Part shown: in pieces, positions 1 to 8,440 of the stretch
Layout of the letters: each line of letters begins with the position of its first letter
Numbering within the stretch: the stretch's first letter is position 1
NCBI GenBank assembly: GCA_027575765.1
Contig: JANBPT010001150.1
Location: 1-13,386, forward strand
Direction: 5' to 3'
DNA: 13,386 nucleotides
DNA from: Tieghemiomyces parasiticus
Lineage: Eukaryota > Kickxellomycota > Dimargaritomycetes > Dimargaritales > Dimargaritaceae
Position numbers and translations under genes: made by a program
The notes under the pieces: generated by a model
Seen by the model: only the letters and a program-made list of their open reading frames with translations
The model's database searches: none
Told to the model about the DNA's origin: nothing

Positions 1-485
1 TAATATCATAACGAGTTATCCATAACTCCACGTGTTCTCAATTATCAGTGTCGAAACTGACCCTAGACAATTTGTTTAACGCGGAGTACCTTTTCCTGAT
101 AGTTCTTATACATTTTCGTATCCTGTGGTACTCACATCCATCATGCCGTTGCGCTTGTGGCCATTTCTTATCTTTTTGTATTCCTTTTCCCACTACCGTT
201 TTTCTCGTGCTTGATTGCTTTTGCCTTAACATTTACATTTCAAACTTTTTTTCGCATTCTGCTTCCGTCCTTGCGTTTTCAAAGCCCAATGTCCCCATGC
301 TTGGCTCAATACCGTTGTTACCTTTGCTTGACGTTCTATCACCTCCAAATTCTCACTTCACCCCTCTTTCCCTCTCTTCACATGTTCGTCCCATATTGCC
401 ACCCTTACCCTACTGCGCGTACCATACTGTCAGCGGTTGACCTGCTTAATACATACGGCGTGAGGTTATGCGGCGCCTTGCCAAT
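1..485. other. Pyrimidine-rich stretch without a recognisable gene
   Basis: Two overlapping plus-strand open frames (48-440 and 157-528) cover much of this stretch. Their products are Phe/Leu/Ser/Pro strings, as expected from C+T-rich DNA read in any frame, and no domain or motif is visible. I see no splice pattern, promoter or repeat that I would defend. Confidence 0.6.
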
Positions 486-660
486 TTATCCCCGCGTTGA
501 ACTTATCCAGGTGGCCAGCACATCATGAGGGAAATTTGTGATGTCAGACACTAGCCACTGTCGATAGGCCTTGTGGGCGCTCGATTCCACAAGACATCTG
601 GTACCATCTATTGTACAACTTAGGCTCATCATTATCGCACAGCCTGCGCAATTCTCATGC
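486..660 (-). pseudogene. Possible PIF/Harbinger (DDE) transposase fragment
   Basis: Reading the minus strand from about 660 to 486 gives a short open segment. It contains Ile-Asp-Gly-Thr (codons at plus 600-611), then Lys-Ala-Tyr-Arg, Val-Ser-Asp-Ile, Asn-Phe, and His-Asp-Val-Leu-Ala-Thr-Trp followed two residues later by Ser-Thr-Arg-Gly, then a stop at 488-486. PIF/Harbinger nucleases are known for an IDGTH motif with the first catalytic Asp, a Tyr/Arg-rich RNRKG stretch, a Val-x-Asp segment, Phe-(T/L)-x-Val-x-Ala-x-Trp, and Ser-Thr-His-Asp with the second catalytic Asp. The order matches. Spacing is compressed and the STHD position reads STRG, so the second acidic residue is lost or frame-shifted. 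Only about 40 of the family's usual 350-400 residues are seen, with no partner MYB-like gene or terminal repeats. The match is by eye and could be coincidence. Confidence 0.33.
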
Positions 661-668
661 TCAGCCAC

Positions 669-1490
669 GGAAGGCTACGAGAGCGATTGCGACTCTTTAT
701 CTGTGATTGACACTGTTTGCTAAGCCAAGATCCCCTGCTCAACGCACTATGTGTCTTTGCTCATGTGTGTGTTCTGGCTATTGTGTCATACTTTCACCCT
801 AGACTTGGAAAGGGCTCTCACCTCCTCTCACGGTCACTTGCCTCCGCTCCTCCCACCTTACTCTCGCATGCTTTTTTTTCCTATAAGAAGCCCCGGATTT
901 TAGGAAACGCGGGCAGAGTCTGTTTGTCATCCTGACGATTTCTCCATATTTCTTTGACATCTAACCTATCTCTCACTAAAGGTTATGGTAGGTGCAAATA
1001 TAGATGGAGTGTTTATTAGAAAGGCGGGTATTATAAATAGTAAGTAGGGGAATGATAGCTAACGAGCTTTGAGGGGCTACGTGTTAGTGCACTTAAGCAC
1101 TCTGGCCGGTCTGCTCGTGTGGGGCAATGGTGGAGAGCGTGGGTGTGGTGCCCATAAACTATATAACCCTCATCTTTGCGACATACCGCCATCCTACATG
1201 CCATACCAACAGCAAACCTCTGAGAACTAGGCAACACCACCCAACCGGGCACTGGTATCGCCCGCCTTCCATGCTCCTCCCGGAGACGCAGACCAAATCA
1301 ACTAAGGACCCCGACCCTTGATTGATCCTCCTCCGTTTTGTCATCTACTTTATGGAATTGCTTGACAGTGGGTAGTACTCCCTCGCAGCTGGGTGACCTT
1401 CCACCTCTCTAATAAACCCTCCTTGCCTGTCTACTCGTCCCGTTAGTGCCCAAAGCTGTTAGCGGGCGGTACGCTTAATTTGACTTCCCC
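669..1490. other. No recognisable gene
   Basis: Open frames here (for example 717-935 plus, 1031-1252 minus, 1127-1321 plus and 1159-1344 minus) are under 75 codons, overlap each other on both strands and show no family motif. A T8 run lies at 872-879. The last 120 bases may include the worn 5' end of the mariner element described next, but the boundary cannot be fixed by eye. Confidence 0.5.
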
Positions 1491-1554
1491 TTGCCATATA
1501 ACCGTCAACAAGTGGCCAACTCGCTTTGCTTATGGGTCACTGCTCCCTTGTCAA

Positions 1555-2433
1555 TGTTAGCTGATGGGAAGCCAGACCAAGGTCCATTGTCAAGCTTCGC
1601 TGGGCCTTACTTCTGGAATTGTTGGACAATGACTCTCAACTGACTGCTGAACAACTAGCCCATGTCTGCCACACTTCCCTACTACCATGGGCATAGTCCT
1701 GCACAGGGGCCTGGAGTTGCACAGCCATTTCAATTACTAGACCCCCCATGACCTCACTGATGACTGGCACCACTAGCAGGTACATGTTTCTACCAAGTTC
1801 ATGGAGGAGTTTGATGGGGCCAGCAACTACCTGCCGGACTCCATTGTCACTGGCAATGAAACATGGGTGTACCTTAATGATTCACCCTGGTGGCTCTAGT
1901 CACCAAAGGTGGTGCCCTAAAGGTGGCCCAATCCCAACTGAGACTTGCCAAGGCCATACAACACCCAAGGCGGTGCTGACCATTTATCTCACCAGGTGTG
2001 GCCTATTACACCTGAGTGTCATGCCCCCGGGTGCCAGGGTCTCCACCAAACTCTATGTAGATTTTGGGCTGAAGCCCATGGTCCAGGCCTGGGTGGAGGC
2101 ACATGGAAGCCTGGACTGTCACCCCCCTGTGGCTTCACCATGATAATGCACCACCACATTGTCCTGTAGCTACGCAGACCTACATGTCCGCCGCTTCACC
2201 CATACTTGTCAGCCCTTCCCTACAGTCCTGATTTGCCCCCCTGTGACTTCTGGCTGTTCAGGAATGTCAACCAGCAGCCGAGGAGTGAACAGTTCACCAT
2301 GGTGGAGGTGGTTGTGGATACTGGGCAATTTGGGCTAGCTAGACTCCGGCCAAATGATATGAGACCCTGCTATGATAGCTGGCTAGAAAAAGCTTGTCGA
2401 GTGATACAGAGTGAGGGCAACTATTATAAACAA
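1555..2433 (+). pseudogene. Mariner transposase pseudogene, frameshifted
   Basis: The transposase would bind the element's ends and catalyse excision and integration at TA through a DDD active site. Legible segments, in order, are: (1) the second half of the N-terminal helix-turn-helix region, 1616-1678, with Leu-Leu-Asp-Asn-Asp-Ser-Gln-Leu-Thr; (2) 1684-1896, one frame on, with Pro-His-Asp-Leu-Thr-Asp, Glu-Glu-Phe-Asp-Gly-Ala and Ile-Val-Thr-Gly-Asn-Glu-Thr-Trp-Val; (3) 1901-2116, with Pro-Lys-Ala-Val-Leu-Thr-Ile and Gly-Leu-Leu-His-Leu; (4) 2130 to about 2195, with His-His-Asp-Asn-Ala-Pro-Pro-His; (5) 2206-2433, with Pro-Tyr-Ser-Pro-Asp-Leu-Pro-Pro-Cys-Asp-Phe-Trp-Leu-Phe and a C-terminal Ser-Glu-Gly-Asn-Tyr-Tyr. 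In-frame TAG stops lie at 1738, 1774 and 1897. The second and third catalytic Asp codons are at 2142 and 2245; the first is replaced by Asn (AAT, 1855-1857). No start codon is identifiable. Dead by several independent lesions. Confidence 0.9.
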
Positions 2434-2448
2434 ACTCCATTTAGATTT

Positions 2449-2479
2449 GAGGAAGCCGAATTTTTTGGCAGTACCTATA
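2449..2479 (+). repeat. Candidate 3' terminal inverted repeat of the mariner element
   Basis: Starting 16 bases after the last legible transposase codon, the reverse complement of this stretch begins TATAGGTACTGCC, then a run of A, then TTCGGCTTCCTC. Mariner ends commonly start with a TA-flanked G-rich segment followed by an A-rich block and a Cys-Gly-Gly-like CGG motif, and lie just past the transposase stop. No convincing inverted copy is visible upstream. A GTACT core at 1375-1379 is the best weak candidate and may be chance. The call rests on position and general appearance only. Confidence 0.4.
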
Positions 2480-2482
2480 GTA

Positions 2483-4836
2483 TAATAGCAATCATCCCCT
2501 CATTTCTTACCTACCACAGCCCCTTCCACACTTGTATAAATTTCCTCCCGCGAGGTTTTTATTTATCCAACTTCTTGTTACCCGCCTTGGGATCCTTGTG
2601 CCGCTGCCTTGCAGACTCTTTTCATTTTACTAGATAGTGTTCCCATTTTTCATTTCTATTGACCCATTGGGTAATTCAATTAGTATACTCTATGGTCTAC
2701 CATACCCAGACCTTTCTTCTCCAGAATCCTGTCTTTTATATCTTTGCAAGACTCTTTGCGCTCAAGCTCTCTCACAGTATAACCCCTTGAAGAAACTCAA
2801 CATAATACGCCTTTATTTCGTTCCATAGAGTTCAACATGCCATCTTGGCTCAGAGTACTTAACGGTCGGGCGCCATACCCCTCCAACGACATCTCACTGA
2901 CTTGCTGGGTTTCCTTCAACCCTCCTACGTCCGTTCTTTGACCTGTCACTATGGCAAGCGGGTCCCTAATCCCTAATAATAAAACCCACCTTAGAGTGTC
3001 AACCGCCGGATACGCATTCTCCTCTATTCTCTTACCCGCCTAAGTACAATAGGTTTCGCTGGCTCCGTTGATAACTGTACTCGCAGCACCCTTCCCAGTT
3101 GTTCTCTCATATAGACCACAGGCATGCACGTCGGGAGAGTAACTGAAGGAGTGATGAATAACGCTCAAATGGTATACTTGAGCTGGGCCATCATGGCTGA
3201 TGCTGGGTGGGCTTGGATGTGTAACCCCGACTACCAACGTCCTTCAGATTAGCAGCCGTGTGTCCAGAAGAGAGGGTAGGGACGGGCTAGCGCGGCCACC
3301 TGCCTCGAACGTGGTTGGTGAGCGGTTTAAACTGCACTTCAGTCAACTGAAAGGCCCGTGTCCCACTAGTACTTTCCCGGCACCAATATTCCAACTTAAC
3401 TCGCCTACTCTCGTGGCACCGTTTCTTTCCAACTCCTCACTTTTATCAACTCGGCTCCTGTGTCGAACTTGGGCCCAAGATAGCCGATTTGGCCTAGGAC
3501 GGAGTAACGCAGGCCCGGGCTACCACTTTCTGCTAAATGCCCAATTTTTTGCAGTCCTAATCTGTTACTGGCGACTTTGTTTGCGAATATCCCGCAAGGT
3601 TATCACACTACGATGTCTGCTGATGCAAGACCCTTTCCCGCCAGTCCGCCGGCGTTCCCACCCGCCAATTTAACGGTGAAAAAAAATGGGTGGCACCACT
3701 TTCCCGTAGATGTGCCTCCGAGGTGCCCACTTACAGGACCAACCAGACATCTAGGATTTTGCCTAGGCTTACTAACCACTCATGACCGACCATTGGGCAC
3801 TGTCCACTCTTCATCCTACTACTGCACATACACACACGCACATTGATTATTATTTTTTCTTTAGTGACACTGTCAGCTCTACCACCGTGTGTATGGAAAC
3901 TATTTAGGAATAAGAGTAACAAGAATGTGCCACGGGTCTACTTCCTGATGAATGTCATTACTGATGTTACGGCTTTTTTTCCACCCGCCTCGACTGTGAC
4001 TGAACAGCGCGGAGTTCTCACTTCCTCCCCTCACCCGCCTACCTTCCACTCTACCTATACAATGTATATTGTCCCAATAGCTAATGTGGTAGAATGAAAA
4101 CAGTCATGGTCGTGGGATCCTGAGCCTCTCGCCCACGCTGCCTACTCGAAATGGAAAACTCGACCGCCTGGTTCACTGGGAAGGAGGAGGAGGCCTGGAG
4201 GTTGTCCCACGGTGCGCAGTAGAATCCTAAGAAAATCAAGCTGACGTGGTATACACTCAAGCATGACACCGTTTGTCCAACCAGCCAGTTGCATATCCCT
4301 CCCCCAGCCCTGGCTATTGTTTAAGCAGTAGGCGTCGGGCTACGAAGCGTTATTTGGACCACACCGACGTAGCGTGTGAAGTGGATAGAACAATGATAAT
4401 CTAGAGTCATGGTTATACATAACTTCGTGGTAACTTATTATGATCGCCGGAGCCTGGCAGGCCATGAAGGTTGACTCACAGGATGCAAGAGATGCAGTGG
4501 GCTGGCTATCGGATATGTATTCACATTGGCCGGATTAGACAGGGGCGGTGGAACCAGGCTGCGATAACTGCTCAAGGCAATTACGAAATGGAATGAGAGG
4601 ACTGGGGGGAGGTTAAGGAGGGGGGTCACAAAGTTAACCTCTTGCATTTCGATATGAATGCGGGCGGCTGCATTGGCAGTCCCGACCTTCTATAATTCAA
4701 CCTTGTAGTGCCGGATAGACCATGCCTGCATAGCCCATTGGCTGTAGTACGTACTGGTGTAGGCTACTGAGCGCTAAGAATATAGCTACCCATTTTTAAT
4801 TAGATGTTCGGAAACCTATGGACCACTCCTCCTACA
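2483..4836. other. No recognisable gene; pyrimidine-rich in the first 1.6 kb
   Basis: The longest open frame is 3200-3673 plus (157 codons). Its product has no motif I recognise, no convincing start context, and an overlapping minus-strand frame (3040-3237). Pro/Ser/Leu-rich frames elsewhere follow the C+T-rich strand up to about 4.1 kb. After that the plus strand becomes more purine-rich, for example 4596-4625 with two G5-G6 runs. Short CA repeats at 3828-3842 are too brief to call a microsatellite. I see no RNA gene or mobile-element motif here. Confidence 0.5.
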
Positions 4837-4845
4837 CCCCCCCCC
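4837..4845. repeat. C9 homopolymer tract
   Basis: Nine consecutive C. It is the first of two identical-length C runs whose starts are exactly 60 bp apart (the second starts at 4897). The intervening sequence shows no obvious duplication, so this is not clearly a tandem repeat. Confidence 0.95.
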
Positions 4846-4896
4846 TTCGCCATACTCGCCGACCAGTGAGGGAATGATTCAAGCTCAATTGGTGTT

Positions 4897-4905
4897 CCCC
4901 CCCCC
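4897..4905. repeat. C9 homopolymer tract
   Basis: Nine consecutive C, followed by TTCCAGGACCC. The earlier tract is followed by TTCGCC, so shared flanking sequence is limited to TTC. Confidence 0.95.
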
Positions 4906-6981
4906 TTCCAGGACCCGACAGGTCAAGCTGGATGGTGGCTATGATAGAGCGTCTAAGGTACAAACCCGTGGTTACGTCTGACACAGCATGTTGAAACTGC
5001 TCAAACACTACTGAAAACTAATCCATCGAAATGTGGTGGAGAGAAAAGCGACTAGCGAGCTCGACAGCTATATCGTAGCACGCTGGACTCTGTGTTCTCC
5101 CTCGTGAACCTTGCACCGGAGCCGCCAAATTCGTTTCCTAAAATCAACAGGCGGCTGTTGTTACTGTTGACGTTTTTTATTATTATTTATCTCACTTTTT
5201 GCCACCAACTTGCTCGCCACCCCCTCCTACGTCACCGCATTGACATTGAGACCACACGTGCTATTATCCCAATTGGAAAAATATATATCCAAGAGACCGA
5301 CTCTCAGCAAGATGGTTACTGCGTAATTCAACGTTTCGTTATTTTAATTTCGTGTGAAAGCAAGGTGACTATTGAATCATATTCTCACACACGCACCCGC
5401 CATCCACGGGGTTGAAGTAATGGCTAGTACACACGAGAATAAGCCATGGGTATGGGGGAGTCACCGCTGCCCTCTCTACAATGAACCAGTCAAGGGCCAG
5501 ACAACCTGGATCACACCGAGCTGCGCTCTCCACTTAAGTTGACAGCGAGTGGTCTGGCTGAGAATGACCTGATCTTTCTGAATATAGCACACTAGCCATG
5601 ACGCCGCGTTCCCATGCCCACGGACTTTGTGACTGATACTTGGCATTCACAAACAGCCGGAATGAATGCAAGCAAGTATAATGGTGGGTATTGCGTGTCG
5701 GGATGGGACTGGTTTAGAGTAGGGTGGTAAAGTGGAGTTGGTCGATTGGACGGATGAAATAGTGGGGGTGGGGAAACCGGCCTGGATCGGAACCAAAATT
5801 GCATAGTGGAGAACAGCTCGAGCAACCAGGCCTTTGCAGGGCGTGTAATGGTTATGGGTGCGTCCTAACCCCCTCCGACATCACCATGGCTAGAACTGTT
5901 GGTGACGGAATCGGGTACTGGTAATGATTACAGAATTAAGCAAATGGTTGAAGGGTTAGGCAAGGAAAATTGGTACTGAGACGCTGCTAAATTATACTGT
6001 ACGGGAACGAAGAGTATACACCCCGTTGAGCGTATGAGATAGTCATAGCAGCCTCAGGTAAACCGTGGCCCTTAATTCATGTTGATTTGTAAGTCCCCCA
6101 TATTTCCCCTCGTGGTGATTGCCAAATATCACTTTTAACGGCTGCTGCCTATATATTCTGGAGAGGACTGGGCCTTTACAGGGCTCGGTCCAGGGCTACT
6201 CGTTACCAAGGTCGTGTGTGTGACGTTCCCTGGATCTGTAAATTAGGAAATCACCGAGACCATGACGCTGCGCAGGAGAGAGGAAACGAGCGTTTAAATT
6301 AGGACGGGTAGGAAGTAGCCGTGGGGACTGACACGAGCAGTGTCCGGTAAGTAGAAACCATACAACTGTAGGTTCCCTAAATCCATTGGCATAAGCAGCC
6401 TAGATCTGCCCTGAAAAGGGGCCGCATGAAGCTGATTAGCCGCCCGGGGTTCCTGGAAGTCCAAAAGCGGCACGGGCGTTTTTTAATCTGAATCGATTCC
6501 AATGCAGCAGTACCCTGAAAGAGTAAAAAAGTACCTGTCGACATGCGAAATCGTCTCTTTCTCCTTTTGCAGCCACTTTTCTTCTTTTTGGAAAGATAGG
6601 CATTGTAGAACGAGGAATACCCTTAGAAAAAAAATGTAGAGGCATTTGTGCTTTGATAGCGCCCGGTCACGGGATGTCTGTGTGGATGTGAGAGTTCGTG
6701 TGTAGCCCCTGCCCTCTGTCTTGACTTTTAGCTGACGAGTACCACCCAACGGCCAAGTAGAAGGCCGGGCTGTGTTACGCAATCCTGTCCTAGCTACCCA
6801 GCTGGCTTCCAAGGTTTGTCGGGTAATGGGAGCATCACCACCACCCCTGACGGCGGCAGCCTGGACTGTGGAACTGACTTTCCTTCATAAAGAACAAGAA
6901 AATCGAGCCAGCTACACATTGTCGTGCTAATGTGGCTAATGCAGAAGTGAATGAAACATCTTAGGTAGTAGCGGGTGAAGA
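4906..6981. other. No recognisable gene
   Basis: Open frames of up to about 110 codons occur on both strands (5092-5415 plus; 6483-6812 and 5592-5825 minus). The first has a Leu/Ile/Phe-rich run near residues 22-37 that could mimic a membrane segment, but there is no supporting context, conserved motif or neighbouring gene. A 10-bp palindrome, AGTACGTACT, lies at about 4746-4755 just upstream, and an A8 run at 6627-6634. I see no defensible gene, RNA or mobile element. Confidence 0.5.
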
Positions 6982-6990
6982 GGGGGGGGG
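6982..6990. repeat. G9 homopolymer tract
   Basis: Nine consecutive G in a locally purine-rich stretch (GAAGAG precedes it). It is one of nine C or G runs of eight or more bases in the window. Confidence 0.95.
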
Positions 6991-7166
6991 TGCAATGCGA
7001 TTTTCCTATCAGCCAGGTGCACCATGTATCTCATCTCATACGCTCTATGTGCAACGCATTGCCCCAGCCGAATACGGCAGCGCTTATCTATTTTCCTTAT
7101 TGTTATGCGTTACCCCCCTTACACTCCACAACAACCTCATCACCTGCGTGCGAGTGAAATAAGAAG

Positions 7167-7195
7167 TGATATATATCATAGATTAGGCCGGCCTA
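7167..7195. repeat. Pair of adjacent 12-bp perfect palindromes
   Basis: TGATATATATCA (7167-7178) and TAGGCCGGCCTA (7184-7195) are each perfect 12-bp palindromes separated by five bases. One is pure A/T in its core and the other is G/C-cored. A few 12-bp palindromes are expected by chance in a window this size; two side by side is less expected. No function can be assigned. Confidence 0.6.
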
Positions 7196-7560
7196 GATGT
7201 CGGCCAATAGTTATAATATGGTCACGGCCAGTGTAGCGAAAGGAACTGCATACCAAAACCCGGCAGTATTCTGCGCCTTCACCTGCAGATGGTGGCGGCC
7301 CAAGGTGGGAAGATTACCTTTAAGATGACCAAGAGCAGAACGGAAAGGAGGATGGGTAAACGGAGTAAGACTAGAGGCAGTATTCCTGACTGACTCGCTT
7401 TCTCTACTGTCCTCCAGTTGCCAACTCCTTCCAACTGCTGAGCTGCACAGCCCTGCAGCGTGAGCAACGACCTTCCATATACAGATAGCTTGTTCAAGCT
7501 CGAATTCTATTGGTTGGCTTTCCTAAGGGGGTAATGTTGAGGTAGGCAGTGTTAGAGAAA

Positions 7561-7680
7561 GCGCGGTGGAGGGGTGAGTGAGAGAGCCGAAAATGGAAGA
7601 CAGGGTCAAGGGCTCCGAAGGGGGGAGGAAGGGAAAGGCCCGATGTGGCAAGTAAGGGTCAACAGGAGAAGACTTTTTGA
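7561..7680. other. Purine-rich block
   Basis: By direct count, 45 of 60 bases in 7561-7620 and 44 of 60 in 7621-7680 are purines on the plus strand. Minus-strand open frames across it (7523-7762 and 7606-7821) are Pro/Leu/Ser-rich products of this composition and are not taken as genes. Confidence 0.75.
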
Positions 7681-7731
7681 GGAAGTGGGCCGGTAGGCGC
7701 GATAGTACCAGGCGGGTGAAATTGGCATTGA

Positions 7732-7741
7732 CCCCCCCCCC
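7732..7741. repeat. C10 homopolymer tract
   Basis: Ten consecutive C immediately after the purine-rich block, so local strand composition switches abruptly here. Confidence 0.95.
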
Positions 7742-7879
7742 GACAGGTTGGGTATTGTCCAAGGCGGAGCTTTGCGCGGTACGTTAAACCTGAGAGGGTA
7801 CTGGGGCTTACTCAGTAACAATTTGTGTCACGTTGAACACGCCAATTCCTTTCCTTACTTAGTTGACTGCGGCTCACCC

Positions 7880-8006
7880 GATATTCTCAAAGGCAGGTTT
7901 AACCTGATTATCAACACAGACTGTCGATTGGCTGGATTCGGACCGACCACTCTTTAAGCCCCTACCCGCCGCTCGGGTCAGACACATGTTATCTGGTCCC
8001 CGTTGG
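7880..8006 (+). pseudogene. Possible protein-kinase catalytic-domain remnant
   Basis: In one frame, 7880-7954 reads Asp-Ile-Leu-Lys-Gly-Arg-Phe-Asn-Leu-Ile-Ile-Asn-Thr-Asp-Cys-Arg-Leu-Ala-Gly-Phe-Gly and ends Pro-Thr-Thr-Leu before a TAA at 7955. Ser/Thr kinases carry a catalytic loop DLK-(P/G)-x-N-(I/L)-(L)-(I/V), a short linker, and an (A)DFG metal-binding motif in just this order and spacing; fungal kinases often have DLKG and end the segment in Leu-(T/S)-Thr-Ile/Leu. About 20 codons later, in a different frame, Gly-Pro-Arg-Trp (7995-8006) resembles the G-T-x-R-W of the activation segment. If real, it is dead: HRD/HGD is missing, DFG reads GFG, and there is a stop and a frame change. Only about 40 residues of a roughly 260-residue domain are suggested. 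The resemblance is by eye and may be chance. Confidence 0.25.
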
Positions 8007-8042
8007 TATTGTCGCGGGCTTGGGGCGAGCCGGCGAGTGAGG

Positions 8043-8068
8043 CCCCCCCCCGAGTAGCGGGGGGGGGG
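8043..8068. repeat. C9/G10 perfect hairpin
   Basis: C9 at 8043-8051, a seven-base spacer GAGTAGC, then G10 at 8059-8068 form a nine-pair all-G:C stem-loop. On either strand this is a very stable hairpin, or a G-tract donor for intermolecular quadruplexes. It resembles an intrinsic terminator only in lacking mismatches: no T tract follows (AGAAGGG does), and no gene ends here. An expansion-prone homopolymer pair or a polymerase-pausing site is a simpler reading. Confidence 0.9.
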
Positions 8069-8355
8069 AGAAGGGATCTGAGTCCCATATCCATCTGGTC
8101 AGCTAAGCTGGATTATTGGGCTTTCTATGGGTCTCACTGGCCTCCAAGTCTCAGTCCCATACAGTAACACTTGACCACTCGCTGAGTCCTAAACTCTCCC
8201 TCTTCTTTGTCTGCCCACACCAAAATCGGTTTACTGCAATGAATCGAGGCGCTCAGGTATCGAAATTGGACCTCAGTATACCTAGAATGAGCATGTTTTG
8301 CTTTATGTTTTTAGACATAGCCACACGCCATTGACAGCCAACACGATAAATTCCG

Positions 8356-8440
8356 CCGGTTGTGGAAAGTATATATACCGGAACCAGAAGGAGGTCGCGG
8401 TTGCCCGTTTAAACGGCCTCCTTTTCTACCCCATATGGGG
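8356..8440. repeat. Cluster of palindromes and inverted repeats
   Basis: Within 85 bases lie four structures: CCGGT (8356-8360) paired with ACCGG around GTATATATAC (8369-8378), itself a 10-bp palindrome; AAGGAGG (8388-8394) paired with CCTCCTT (8417-8423), enclosing CCGTTTAAACGG (8405-8416), a 12-bp palindrome; and CCCCATATGGGG (8429-8440), a second 12-bp palindrome. No gene, tract of T, or known operator matches. Two-fold symmetric sites can bind dimeric DNA-binding proteins, but nothing here identifies one. Confidence 0.65.

Larger units (their letters stand above)
1500..2480 (+). mobile_element. Decayed mariner (Tc1/mariner, DD34D) DNA transposon
   Basis: A single copy of a class II cut-and-paste element is recognised through its transposase, which reads on the plus strand from about 1555 to 2433. 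About 980 bp are visible, against roughly 1.3 kb for a complete mariner, so the 5' part is either too eroded to see or deleted. A plausible 3' terminal inverted repeat lies at 2449-2479. No clear 5' partner or flanking TA duplication was found; 1371-1382 has only a weak resemblance. CpG is scarce across the element (about 10 in 1741-2460) compared with downstream DNA (20 in 11401-11600), which fits an old copy that was methylated and deaminated. It cannot encode a working protein. The family identity is firm; the endpoints are approximate. Confidence 0.9.

Noticed and set aside
1748..2143. 131-codon open frame taken as a single gene
   Set aside because: Only its second half (about 1901-2116) is real mariner coding sequence. 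The first half is the wrong frame, since the transposase continues in another frame up to about 1896.
2959..2982. Telomere-like CCCTAATCCCTAA
   Set aside because: Only two imperfect units occur, with no extended array. This is expected by chance.
3200..3673. 157-codon plus-strand open frame
   Set aside because: Overlapped by other frames, Leu/Ser/Pro/Arg-rich from composition, no recognisable domain, and no start context or neighbouring gene.
3826..3843. CA microsatellite
   Set aside because: Too short and interrupted to call a repeat locus.
4596..4626. G-quadruplex site
   Set aside because: Two long G runs are separated by only two GG doublets, so at best a weak two-tetrad structure could form.
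8043..8068. Intrinsic (Rho-independent) terminator
   Set aside because: The stem is perfect but no T tract follows on either strand, and the window is eukaryotic in character.
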